From Galactobacter sp. (GTDB taxonomy: Bacteria > Actinomycetota > Actinomycetes > Actinomycetales > Micrococcaceae), in assembly GCF_022712295.1 (NCBI RefSeq), contig NZ_JALAGT010000138.1, positions 1 to 15,732 of the forward strand: 15,732 bases of DNA, read 5' to 3'. The notes beneath the pieces were generated by a model. That model worked only from the letters and a program-made list of their open reading frames with translations, had not been told where the DNA came from and ran no database searches. The translations under genes were made by a program, and so were the position numbers. This document shows positions 1-7,417 of the stretch, piece by piece (the stretch's first letter is position 1; every line of letters starts with the position of its first letter).

Positions 1-1
1 G

Positions 2-301
2 CTCGGAGGGCTGCTCGCTTGGTACTCGCTGATCCACACCGATGCACCCGGTCTGGAGTCTGCGCTCGCGGAGTTCGCTCGCTGTGTCAGGCCGGGAGGA
101 GGTCTTCTGCTCGGGTTCTTCGCCGGTTCCGCCCTTGAACCTTTCGAACACGCCATAACTCCGGCCTACTACTGGCCCGTCAGCCTATTGGCCGCACAAG
201 TCGCAGCAGCAGGATTCCACGTAGTGCACACCGCGCCCCGTACCGACCCAGGTGCGCGGATGCATGGTGAAATCATCGCGGTCCGGAGCGTGGACGACTG
301 A
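2..301 (+). CDS. SAM-dependent methyltransferase, C-terminal part (cut by window edge)
   Basis: The plus-strand frame is open from base 2 to a TGA at 299-301, giving 99 codons with no start in the window, so the 5' part lies upstream. The visible piece begins GGLLAWYSLIHT, continues with an acidic stretch and EFARCVRPGGGLLLGFF, and ends in a beta-strand-like GEIIAVRS. This matches the second half of a class I (Rossmann-fold) methyltransferase: the post-motif III helix, the loop ending in RPGG, then strand beta-5. The SAM-binding GxGxG motif would lie outside the window. The family transfers a methyl group from SAM; the substrate cannot be told from this part. It converges on the PKD-domain gene, 80 bases away. 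Family confidence is good, function unknown. Confidence 0.75.
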   Translation, partial: LGGLLAWYSLIHTDAPGLESALAEFARCVRPGGGLLLGFFAGSALEPFEHAITPAYYWPVSLLAAQVAAAGFHVVHTAPRTDPGARMHGEIIAVRSVDD

Positions 302-381
302 GGACGGCGCTCTGATTGCCGTTCACCGACACCATGCCCGACGGTGGGGCCCGCATTCAATCTGATCAGCCAAGGCAGCGT

Positions 382-1365
382 TCAATCGGCGCAACCGGCA
401 GCTTTCTGGCCCGGGACGCAGGGGCCGGAGACGTGAAGGTGCTTCGTACGCCAGATATCCACCGTGAACGGGGCGGAGGCCACCTGCGTGGTGCCAGGGA
501 TTGGTATCCAACCGCCACCGGCAACCTGGTATTCACCCTCGAACGTGGTCACCACGCGCACCGAATACGTCCCGGTCTCCGTGTATCGGTGACTGGTCGC
601 CGTATCCGTCTCGAACGCCGTCGCAGAATCCTGCAACACCGACTCCGGCAGCGGCCCACCCGGCTCACTCGTCGTCACCGTCGCCGTGCCATCCCCATAA
701 TCGAACGAATACTCAACCGGTCGGGCGCGCACCAGAACACTGCTCCCCAATACCTCAGCCTGAACCTGTTGCTCCTGCCCCACGGCCCAAATATTCGTCA
801 CCCCATTGCGCAACCCGAAACCGCCCAGATCCGCTTCCACCCGCGAGGCAGCTATCGGCAACACCGTGAATTCCGACAATGACATCCCCATCGCAGCCAT
901 CGCAGCAGGCTCGGTACCGCTGACGTCGGGCCCCGCACCCGCCACCGGAGGACCACCACCGCTACTACCGCCCGAGGCAGGAACCGCAGGACAAAAATTC
1001 GCCATCCCGATCATGCACCCCACCCGCGCCAACGCCGACCGCATCGGCACCACCACAAGATCCTGCCGCTTCTGCTCCGGGCTCCGGGTATCCACCCACC
1101 CCGAAGCACGAGACCCAACAGACGCCGACGACTGCGGTTTTGGCCGGACCACCCCATACATCTGTGGCCTGGAATGCTGCTTAGCTGATCGAACTGGCCC
1201 ACGCTTCGGAGTAGTCGCGCGGCCTGGGATTACACGCTCGGCACTTACTCGAAAAGCGCCATTGCTTGAAGTTCCATAAATCTCATTATCATCTTTCTCG
1301 GCAGGAACTATTCCAAGTGGAAACGCGCTAGCGAGAAGAACTATCATGAGATTGACCGGCTTCAT
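382..1365 (-). CDS. Secreted protein with PKD-like domain, function unknown
   Basis: A 327-residue protein. The N-terminus (MKPVNLMIVLLASAFPLG) looks like a Sec signal peptide, so it is probably exported. Residues about 25-110 are basic, Ser/Arg-rich and probably disordered. Next come two cysteines (VGCMIGMANFC) and a Gly/Pro/Ser linker. Roughly residues 215-305 carry a PKD-like beta-sandwich signature: FDYGDGTATVTT, then SHRYTETGTYSVRVVT. Two cysteines near the end (GPCVPGQKAAGC) could form a disulfide. The start is fixed by the ATGA overlap with the stop of the upstream DUF6318-like gene, which implies translational coupling. PKD domains usually mediate protein-protein or protein-carbohydrate contacts at the cell surface; here that is inference. 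The first ~75 codons lie in AT-rich DNA (about 38% GC by hand count at 1261-1320), whereas the 3' part is very GC-rich (about 77% at 901-960). Confidence 0.7.
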   Translation of the reverse strand: MKPVNLMIVLLASAFPLGIVPAEKDDNEIYGTSSNGAFRVSAERVIPGRATTPKRGPVRSAKQHSRPQMYGVVRPKPQSSASVGSRASGWVDTRSPEQKRQDLVVVPMRSALARVGCMIGMANFCPAVPASGGSSGGGPPVAGAGPDVSGTEPAAMAAMGMSLSEFTVLPIAASRVEADLGGFGLRNGVTNIWAVGQEQQVQAEVLGSSVLVRARPVEYSFDYGDGTATVTTSEPGGPLPESVLQDSATAFETDTATSHRYTETGTYSVRVVTTFEGEYQVAGGGWIPIPGTTQVASAPFTVDIWRTKHLHVSGPCVPGQKAAGCAD

Positions 1366-2111
1366 GATCCGTCCTCAACAAGATTCAGCTCATCGAGTCG
1401 AAAGGAGTCATCCTCGAACATAAGCCATACTCGCATATGACTCCTGACCCCTCCCTTAAGGGAAAGGTTAGGAACTTCAACGTTTGGAGAAGAATAGAAT
1501 CGCGCAGGAGAGTCATATATCTCTACATCAACTATCCAGGGATAGTCGTCCGTGGATTGGAATCTAAGCGGAACATCTGTCAACAATGCACCTTTGCCAA
1601 CTCTCCAGTACTTCTTTTCTTGATGCATTTCAGTCGCGCTTTTAATTTGCTTGGAACAATACTCGCATGCCTTCGTAGACGCAGTAGCCATGGGCTTGGT
1701 GTCGCCGGTTTCGAACGCGTAGTTGTACGTCTTGAACCAGTACTCGATGAAGGCCTTCTGCCCCTCCTCGGTGTTGGCCCTTGCCGCCTTGGGGTACTTG
1801 GGTACGGGGACGTTCTTCGCAGGCGACGTCTCGGTGGCCGGCTGGTACTCCCCAGCGCTGGGACTGGAACCAGCACTCGGTGAGGCGTCGGCACTACCGG
1901 TTGGTGTGGGCGGCACGTACTTTTCAGTGGCCGTGGGCGTGAACGTCTTATCGGGCCCAGAACTGCCGCTGCACCCAGCCACGCTGACCGCAAAAGCCAG
2001 GGCGAAAACGGGGACCAGCGCCGACCCGATCCCACGCAACCCGGGAACGCGCTCATGCCTCATGGCTCGCCGACGGACCGCACCACCAGCATCGAACCCA
2101 GACCCGACCAT
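1362..2111 (-). CDS. DUF6318-like lipoprotein
   Basis: A 249-residue protein. After a basic N-region comes a hydrophobic stretch (ALVPVFALAFAVSVAGCSG) ending in a lipobox-like SVAGC, so it is predicted to be lipid-anchored at the cysteine (residue 47). A Thr/Pro/Ser-rich linker to about residue 95 precedes a globular domain containing AFIEYWFKTYNYAFETGDT and a CEYC pair, the pattern I associate with DUF6318 of Micrococcaceae and relatives; that assignment is from memory. The chosen ATG at 2111 has GGGAG six bases upstream. An internal ATG at 2063 would give a more standard 30-residue signal peptide but lacks a clear ribosome site. It is first in a two-gene minus-strand unit with the PKD-domain gene (ATGA overlap). 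Base composition changes abruptly inside the gene: about 62% GC at 1741-1800 but about 45% at 1441-1680. Confidence 0.72.
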   Translation of the reverse strand: MVGSGFDAGGAVRRRAMRHERVPGLRGIGSALVPVFALAFAVSVAGCSGSSGPDKTFTPTATEKYVPPTPTGSADASPSAGSSPSAGEYQPATETSPAKNVPVPKYPKAARANTEEGQKAFIEYWFKTYNYAFETGDTKPMATASTKACEYCSKQIKSATEMHQEKKYWRVGKGALLTDVPLRFQSTDDYPWIVDVEIYDSPARFYSSPNVEVPNLSLKGGVRSHMRVWLMFEDDSFRLDELNLVEDGS

Positions 2112-2227
2112 GAGTCACTCCCGTGAACCGGGGCCAACCGCGAAGCCACGCAACCCTACGCAGCAGCACCAGTCGACCGACCAAAGGTCAGGTAACCATA
2201 GACCAAATCCGCCCGGACCGGCAGAGG

Positions 2228-2236
2228 TTATCCACA
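2228..2236 (+). other. Perfect DnaA-box sequence TTATCCACA
   Basis: The nonamer TTATCCACA matches the strict DnaA-box consensus TTATNCACA. It lies in the 155-base gap between the dikinase stop and the start of the DUF6318-like gene. I saw no second copy nearby and no AT-rich unwinding region, so this is not an origin. It could be a lone DnaA binding or regulatory site upstream of the DUF6318-like operon, or chance. Confidence 0.25.
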
Positions 2237-2266
2237 AGGCCGACGGACGACAGACTTGACTGGAAC

Positions 2267-4786
2267 CTATTCCTCGGTGATGACCCCGGTGCTTCCGTTG
2301 ACCTTCACTCGCTGCCCGTTCGAGAAACGACTGGTGGCGTTTCGTACGGCCATGACGGCAGGCAAGCCGAGCTCGCGCGCTGTGACGGCGCCGTGGGACA
2401 GCGCCCCGCCGCTCTCTGTGACGACGCCACTGGCCTGATAGAAGAGAGCGGTCCATGCCGGGTTGGTGGTGCGGGCAATCAGGATGGCGCCTTCCGGGAA
2501 GGAGGAGAAGTCCTCCGGCGAATGCACCACGAACACCTCCCCGGAAACCTCGCCTGGGCTGCCGGCGGTCCCGCGAATCACGCCCTCGGAGTCCAGGTCG
2601 TCCGGAACCGCTTGAACACCGTGATTCCAGTCCGGCGTCCGCGCAACTGCCTCCTGATACCCGGCCTTGTTTCGAGCCGCGACCTCACCGAGCGGCTCCA
2701 GCGAACCGGTTCGGATCGCTGCATCCAAATCCTTGAACGGAATGAAGTAGACGTCCATAACCTCGGCCAGTACCCCAGCGGAAACGAGGCGTGAGCCCAG
2801 TTCCTTCAGGGCCCTACGCAGCGGCAACGTCAGTCGCGTCGTCTGATAGTGCTCAAGGTCGTCCAACGCGGTGTAGGTGCGTGCCAACCGGATGACCTCC
2901 TGCACCAGGTACCGCAGTTTTTCCGGCGCGGCATTGACCACGGCACGCTCGGTCTCCGCCTGCACCACCTTGCGTTTCAAGTCGGCCCGCGCGGATTCGG
3001 AAGCCTCGCCCCCTTCGTCGGTCTCCACGGAATGCAACGCCAGCAGTCGCAGTTGGTCCAGGACGATATGTGGAGCCTCGACCCAGGTGGGGTGGTAGGC
3101 GTCGAAGTCGAGTTCGCGATGCCCATGCCGCGACAGGAAGGCGGAGAACTCCCGTTCGAAGGCAGGGAATCGAGTCAAGGCGGCCACGCCGGCCTCGCCG
3201 GGGTTGGCCTCCAGCACATCCAGTAGTGAGGCATCGTCGGCAATGACCTCGGCCAATTCCCGAAGTTCCGCGTTGACCTGAGACGTCTTGGTCTCCGTCG
3301 AGGCCAACAACCGCTCGAACACCACCTGCGCCTGTTCGGCGTCCAAGGCCAGGGAGAGCATGTGCTGCAGCGCCCCGTAAAGGGTGCGCTGTGTCAGGGA
3401 GATCGCGATATTGGACAGAAAGTACTCGGTCCCGAGGTCGCTGATGGCGATGACGTGATCCCACAATTGGCCCAAAGTCTTCGACTCAAGCGGCTCATTC
3501 GAAAGCCGTCCGATCCCCAGCAGATAAGTGTCCAGATCCCGCATCCAACGCCCCGGCAACTCCTGCACCCAGCCGAATTGAGCGGCGATCTGCGGCAAGG
3601 ATTCGGTGATGGTCTCGACGCTGCTGAGCAAGTTGGTGGGAAGCCGCCCTGCGTAGAGATCAACAGCCGTTTGATTGCCGTAGATGTAGAAATCCTTCAT
3701 GGCGAACCATTTGTCGTGAAATGGCGGCAGGCCCATCAGGTCGAAGCTGTGGTTGAGCGAATGATGGAACCCCGCTTCCACCAGGTCCCAGGTCAGCGGG
3801 GTGATAGGCGTCGGGAAACGCTCTGCGGATTCGTCTCGGGTCCACCGCGCGGCGACTCGGGTGATGGGACGCGACTGCAGCAGGTAGAGCGCATCCCCGG
3901 AAAACGCCCATTCGATGTCCTGAGGGAATCCGAAGTGGTTCTCCGCAGCGAGCGCCAGCTCGGCGACCCGTCCGGCCTGTTCAGGAGTCAGGGACGAACG
4001 TGTCCCCTGCGCCGCGGACAACTGAACCAGCCCCGTCCACGCTCCCCCGTCCACTGCTTCCCGCATCACCAGCGCCGTCCGCTTGGCAGCGATCTCGGAT
4101 GCGACGACGTTGCCGTCATCACGCCGCACGCGGTACTCGTCCACGGGCTCCTCGCCGCCCACCACGGTCTCTCCGAGCCCGAATGCCGCGTTGATCAGTA
4201 CCTCGTCGGTGTTGCCGCGAACCGGGTCCACGGAGAAGGCCACCCCCGCGGCCTCGTCCGCCCCGACCGAAACCATCAGCTGCACCACCACGGCCATCTT
4301 GGCCTCCAGATGATCCACGCCCAGTTGCTCGCGATATGCGTAGGCATGGTTGTTCCACAGCGACGCGTAGCAGTCGCGCACGGCCTCGGCGACGGCCTGC
4401 GGCCCGCGCACACCGAGGTAGGTGTCGTGCTGGCCGGCGAACGCGGCCCCCGGAAGGTCTTCCATGGTGCCCGACGAGCGGACGGCCACCGGCCGATCGA
4501 TCAGGCCGATAGCCTGCATGGCGGCTTCGATCTCCTCCGCCCAGCCCTGCGGCAGCTCCGTGGTCCTGATCAGTTCCGCGATGGCCTCAGCGGGCTCCTC
4601 GCCCTCTGCGAGGGCGGCGATGTGTTCCTTCAAAGGTCCGACGAAGCGTGCGTAGGCATCCGCCGTCACAATGAGCCCGCCCGGCACGGGCAGATCCCGC
4701 GCCGATTTGGCAAGACTGGCTCCCTTGCCGCCACTGACCCAAAGCTCGGTGGCGCTGGGGTCCTTGAAATCCACGATGAGGTTCAT
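2267..4786 (-). CDS. Rifampicin phosphotransferase / PEP synthase-like dikinase
   Basis: An 839-residue protein with the three-part layout of the Rph/PEP-synthase family. Residues 1-~320 are the ATP-grasp pyruvate-phosphate-dikinase domain: GGKGASLAKSA, VAVRSSGTMEDLPGAAFAGQ, and QDIEWAFSGDALYLLQSRPI. Residues ~330-700 are a divergent middle (substrate) domain. The C-terminus is the swivelling phosphohistidine domain with GGALSHGAVTARELGLPAVM; the phospho-carrier should be His798. Rph enzymes (about 870 residues) use this order to transfer the ATP beta-phosphate to rifamycin, releasing AMP and Pi; true PEP synthases are smaller in the middle. The domain order and length favour the Rph group, but rifampicin may not be the physiological substrate. 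The start has AAGGA eight bases upstream. No rifamycin-associated inverted repeat was seen upstream. It lies 52 bp after the acyltransferase on the same strand, so the two are probably co-transcribed. Confidence 0.8.
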   Translation of the reverse strand: MNLIVDFKDPSATELWVSGGKGASLAKSARDLPVPGGLIVTADAYARFVGPLKEHIAALAEGEEPAEAIAELIRTTELPQGWAEEIEAAMQAIGLIDRPVAVRSSGTMEDLPGAAFAGQHDTYLGVRGPQAVAEAVRDCYASLWNNHAYAYREQLGVDHLEAKMAVVVQLMVSVGADEAAGVAFSVDPVRGNTDEVLINAAFGLGETVVGGEEPVDEYRVRRDDGNVVASEIAAKRTALVMREAVDGGAWTGLVQLSAAQGTRSSLTPEQAGRVAELALAAENHFGFPQDIEWAFSGDALYLLQSRPITRVAARWTRDESAERFPTPITPLTWDLVEAGFHHSLNHSFDLMGLPPFHDKWFAMKDFYIYGNQTAVDLYAGRLPTNLLSSVETITESLPQIAAQFGWVQELPGRWMRDLDTYLLGIGRLSNEPLESKTLGQLWDHVIAISDLGTEYFLSNIAISLTQRTLYGALQHMLSLALDAEQAQVVFERLLASTETKTSQVNAELRELAEVIADDASLLDVLEANPGEAGVAALTRFPAFEREFSAFLSRHGHRELDFDAYHPTWVEAPHIVLDQLRLLALHSVETDEGGEASESARADLKRKVVQAETERAVVNAAPEKLRYLVQEVIRLARTYTALDDLEHYQTTRLTLPLRRALKELGSRLVSAGVLAEVMDVYFIPFKDLDAAIRTGSLEPLGEVAARNKAGYQEAVARTPDWNHGVQAVPDDLDSEGVIRGTAGSPGEVSGEVFVVHSPEDFSSFPEGAILIARTTNPAWTALFYQASGVVTESGGALSHGAVTARELGLPAVMAVRNATSRFSNGQRVKVNGSTGVITEE

Positions 4787-4838
4787 GAGATGGGTCCTTG
4801 AGGGTGATGTCAGAAGCTGTGATGTCGAAACCTAAAGG

Positions 4839-5957
4839 TCAGAGGCGGATTCTGCGCATCCCGAGCAGCAGCCAGCCGATCACGGAACAGACCAAGCCGG
4901 CGGCCATGAGCCAGGGGAAGAAGAAACCGAGCACGATCAGGACAGGAATCCAGATCAGCGCGGCCGCGGCACCGCCGAGCATGCGGAAGAAGGTCACGGT
5001 GTTGCGGGCGTCGGCTCTCGATCCGGCGAACGCCGCAACGGCCAGGACCGGGGCGAAGACCCACATCAGCACCAGACAGACCCAGCGCCACCAGGCGTAA
5101 ACCCTGTGACCGCCCCTGGCCGCGCCCAGGAAGTCGATCGACACCCGGTCCGCAGCGACATCGCGCTGCAATTGCAGAAACGAACGCGCAAACACGGCAC
5201 GCGTGCTTGCCAGGTGGGGCTTGGAGGTCCTGGCGATGTGTAGCGACTGTGCCTGGATCCTGTCGAAGGTCTCCTGATCAGGACAATTCACGGAGACCTC
5301 GTCCAAGGCTCGCGCCAGCTCCTCGGCGACCATCGACTCCCATGTCTTGAGGCCTTGATCCCCTCGTGACGGCAGCCGGACGGACGGACCTCGCACCACT
5401 TGCGCCCGGGACCGGAACCGACCCGGCGTGGAGTAGAACAGGCCCACAGGAATCACGTCGACCTCGAGCCCCTCCTGCGCCAGAGCGCAGACGATCCGCG
5501 CGGCGCCTCGCTGGTACGACTGCGGCCTGAATCCCCAATCGCTACTGCCTTCCGGGAAGATCCCGAGGTCGCCTCCGGCCCGAAGGTGGGCACAGCCGGC
5601 TTCGACGGGGCTGGCCTCGGCGGCCGGGTCCCGGCCGTAGCGCTCAACGTCCTTGGGACGCACCACCGGGATCCCGGCCACGAAGAGACGTAGGAACCAG
5701 TGGCGCAACAGTTGGATGGAGACCAAGAACTGCACCTTGGGGAACGCGGCCAGGACCTGCTGTCCGTCGAAAGCGCCATTGCGGTGGCTCGCGATCACCA
5801 ACCGGGGGCGCTCGTGCGCCTCTGCGTCCGAGGTCGACAGGTCCAGTACCGGTACTCGCCCGTAGTAGGCGAAGCGCAGCACCACGTTGGCGATCCTGTG
5901 TCGCAGCTTCAAAGTGGTGGCACTCATGGCGTCGAGTCCACCACAACAGCGCCGCAC
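4839..5957 (-). CDS. PlsC-type lysophospholipid acyltransferase-like membrane protein
   Basis: A 372-residue protein. The PlsC fold is marked by ASHRNGAFDG (residues 56-65) and GIFPEGSS (132-139), standing for acyltransferase motifs I and III. Motif I is H-x5-D (His58, Asp64) instead of the usual H-x4-D, a variant of the catalytic site. After a soluble region the C-terminus holds two to three hydrophobic segments (around WVCLVLMWVFAPVLAVAAF and IWIPVLIVLGFFFPWLMAA), so it is probably membrane-bound. Such enzymes transfer acyl chains to lysophospholipids or related hydroxyls; the substrate is unknown. The GTG at 5957 has TTGGAG ten bases upstream. An ATG at 5927 (MSATTLKLRH) would start closer to the family norm and leave more room for the divergent promoter. 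It probably heads an operon with the dikinase. Confidence 0.78.
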   Translation of the reverse strand: MRRCCGGLDAMSATTLKLRHRIANVVLRFAYYGRVPVLDLSTSDAEAHERPRLVIASHRNGAFDGQQVLAAFPKVQFLVSIQLLRHWFLRLFVAGIPVVRPKDVERYGRDPAAEASPVEAGCAHLRAGGDLGIFPEGSSDWGFRPQSYQRGAARIVCALAQEGLEVDVIPVGLFYSTPGRFRSRAQVVRGPSVRLPSRGDQGLKTWESMVAEELARALDEVSVNCPDQETFDRIQAQSLHIARTSKPHLASTRAVFARSFLQLQRDVAADRVSIDFLGAARGGHRVYAWWRWVCLVLMWVFAPVLAVAAFAGSRADARNTVTFFRMLGGAAAALIWIPVLIVLGFFFPWLMAAGLVCSVIGWLLLGMRRIRL

Positions 5958-5963
5958 TAGGCA

Positions 5964-5984
5964 ATTACTCCAAGTAATGCATTA
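5964..5984. promoter_or_regulatory. Overlapping palindromes in the divergent intergenic region
   Basis: Two AT-rich palindromes sit in the 35-base gap between the annotated starts of the acyltransferase and the LysE-type exporter. ATTACT-CCA-AGTAAT (5964-5978) is a perfect 6-bp inverted repeat, and TAATGCATTA (5975-5984) is a perfect 10-bp palindrome overlapping it. In GC-rich DNA this is a plausible operator or core promoter for one or both genes. No regulator gene is adjacent, so the binding protein is unknown. Confidence 0.35.
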
Positions 5985-5992
5985 AGCGAGAT

Positions 5993-6676
5993 ATGAGAGC
6001 ACTCGAATACATTGGTCCCGTGCCCCTTACATCCGCCCTGCTCGGGTTCGCCGCCGTTGCCGCGCTCATGACGTTGATCCCTGGAATCGACACGGCGCTG
6101 GTGTTACGCACCTCCATCACCAAGTCCCGTCAGGCCGGTTTCGCGACGGCGCTGGGCATCCAGACCGGGGTCCTGTTCTGGGGAGCAGCCGCGGGACTCG
6201 GCGCCACCGCAGTACTCGCGGCTTCGGAGACGGCCTACCGCATCATGACGCTGGCCGGCGCGGCCTACCTGGCGTGGATGGGCATCGCCATGGTGGTCAA
6301 GACCTTCTCCCGACATAACCAGACCTATGCAGAGGGCAATGCCACCGAGCAGCAGGCCAACCGCCTGGTTCGCGGCGGAGCGTGGCGCGGTTGGACCACA
6401 GGACTGATCACCAATCTGCTCAATCCCAAGGTGGGTGTGTTCTACCTTGCCACCATCCCACAGTTCATGGCCGCCGACGTGGCGCCACTGGCCATGGGCC
6501 TGCTGCTGGCGGCCGTGCACGTGGCCTGCGGAGTGATCTGGTGCTCCATCCTGGTACTGGGCGGTTCCGCCTTGGGATCACGCCTGAAATCAGCGGCGTT
6601 CGTGACCTGGCTCGACCGGATCACCGGTGGCATCCTCATCGCTTTCGGCGCCAAGCTCGCCTGGGACGTCCGCTGA
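5993..6676 (+). CDS. LysE/RhtB-family exporter
   Basis: A 227-residue very hydrophobic protein with the LysE-family pattern: an N-terminal helix ending in TLIPGIDTALVLRTSI (the family's P-G-P/I-D motif), GFATALGIQTG, AGAAYLAWMGIAM, then a polar loop with HNQTYAEGN, and LITNLLNPKVGVFYLATIPQF. Five to six membrane segments are visible. The family exports amino acids or small metabolites by proton exchange; the substrate cannot be read from sequence. The ATG at 5993 lacks a good ribosome site. A GTG at 6020, beginning PLTSALLGF after the start residue, matches usual family starts and would widen the divergent promoter gap, so it may be the true start. The last 87 bases overlap, antisense, the 3' end of the second SMR gene. 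Confidence 0.85.
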   Translation: MRALEYIGPVPLTSALLGFAAVAALMTLIPGIDTALVLRTSITKSRQAGFATALGIQTGVLFWGAAAGLGATAVLAASETAYRIMTLAGAAYLAWMGIAMVVKTFSRHNQTYAEGNATEQQANRLVRGGAWRGWTTGLITNLLNPKVGVFYLATIPQFMAADVAPLAMGLLLAAVHVACGVIWCSILVLGGSALGSRLKSAAFVTWLDRITGGILIAFGAKLAWDVR

Positions 6677-7006
6677 CGCACTCTTCGATTCGGAAGAGAC
6701 CAGCTTGAGCCCTACAACGGAACCAACGATCCCGATCAGGCACACCACCTTCGCGACCGACACGGCTTCGGCCCCGGTCACCATGGCCCACACCACGGTG
6801 AGTGCTGCTCCGATCCCGGTCCAGACCGCGTAAGCGGTCCCGATCGGGATCGAGCGGACGGCCCAGCCGAGCCCCACCATGGAGGCAGCGAGGCCGAGCC
6901 CGAACACGATCGTCGGGCCCAAGACAGTGAATCCGTGCGAGGCGCCCAGCGCCGTGGCCCACACGGCCTCGAGAATGCCGGAGAGAATCAGGGTCAGCCA
7001 CGGCAT
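6590..7006 (-). CDS. SMR-family transporter subunit, Gdx/SugE-like, with C-terminal tail
   Basis: A 138-residue four-helix small multidrug resistance protein. The essential glutamate is Glu13 in GILEAVWATAL. The Gdx-type features are ASHGFT, SMVGLGWAVRSIPIGTAYAVW and TGIGAALTVVW, close to SugE/Gdx guanidinium exporters. The usual family end, after GLKLV, falls near residue 104; here a hydrophilic, acidic tail of about 34 residues follows (SSESKSASADVPGELG onward), encoded opposite the 3' end of the LysE-type gene. The start ATG shares its first base with the last base of the upstream SMR gene's TGA (TGATG), so the two are translated together. The pair resembles heterodimeric SMR systems such as YkkCD. 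Export of guanidinium or quaternary ammonium is inferred from family similarity. Confidence 0.85.
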   Translation of the reverse strand: MPWLTLILSGILEAVWATALGASHGFTVLGPTIVFGLGLAASMVGLGWAVRSIPIGTAYAVWTGIGAALTVVWAMVTGAEAVSVAKVVCLIGIVGSVVGLKLVSSESKSASADVPGELGAESDEDATGDPVEPGHERR

Positions 7007-7359
7007 CAGGCCACCACCTTCAGGCCCACGATGGACGCAATCAGCACCGCAAGCAGGCCGATGCGCGCCCACGGGGGGCGTTCCTGGCGGGTGGCGAATC
7101 CCCACACCACGGTGAGGACCGCCCCGGTGCCGACCCAAACCGCGTAGGCGGTGCCTGCAGGCAGGGTGAGCATGGCCCAGGCGAGGCCGGTCATGGACCC
7201 ACCGAGACCGAGCAAAAAGAGCAGCGAGCTTTGACGGCGGCGGGCCTTCGAGCCGGCGCCGAGACCGGACAGGGCGGCGGCCCAGACGAGTTCCAGGCAC
7301 CCAGCTGCGATGAGGATCAGCCAGGCGAACCCTGGCGAGAGGGCGGGGAGGACGGACAT
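7006..7359 (-). CDS. SMR-family transporter subunit (first of a pair)
   Basis: A 117-residue protein with four hydrophobic helices. The conserved membrane glutamate is Glu23 in AAGCLELVWAAAL, and the SMR signature LPAGTAYAVWVGTGAVLTVV follows. It is less Gdx-like than its partner: the first loop is LSGLGAGSKARRRQSS, which is longer and basic. The start is supported by AGAAGG nine bases upstream. It ends in TGATG with the second SMR gene. Paired SMR genes usually form a heterodimer whose subunits insert in opposite orientations; the Arg-rich first loop may help fix topology (inference). Confidence 0.85.
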   Translation of the reverse strand: MSVLPALSPGFAWLILIAAGCLELVWAAALSGLGAGSKARRRQSSLLFLLGLGGSMTGLAWAMLTLPAGTAYAVWVGTGAVLTVVWGFATRQERPPWARIGLLAVLIASIVGLKVVA

Positions 7360-7417
7360 GGCAAACGACCTTCTGCGTCAGTCTTTGCGTGCGTGCCGGT
7401 ACTGCGCCCTCGTCGGC

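Noticed and set aside
302..381. Terminator between the methyltransferase and the PKD gene
   Set aside because: Only a 5-bp ACGGC/GCCGT hairpin with a nine-base loop is present, with no T-run; too weak to call.
3362..4801. 479-codon plus-strand open frame opposite the dikinase gene
   Set aside because: It is an antisense shadow of a strongly recognisable coding frame in GC-rich DNA; its translation is Arg/His/Gly-rich low-complexity with no family pattern.
4787..4838. Rifamycin-associated element upstream of the Rph-like gene
   Set aside because: I looked for a GC-rich 19-bp inverted repeat of that type in the gap and upstream of the acyltransferase and did not see one.
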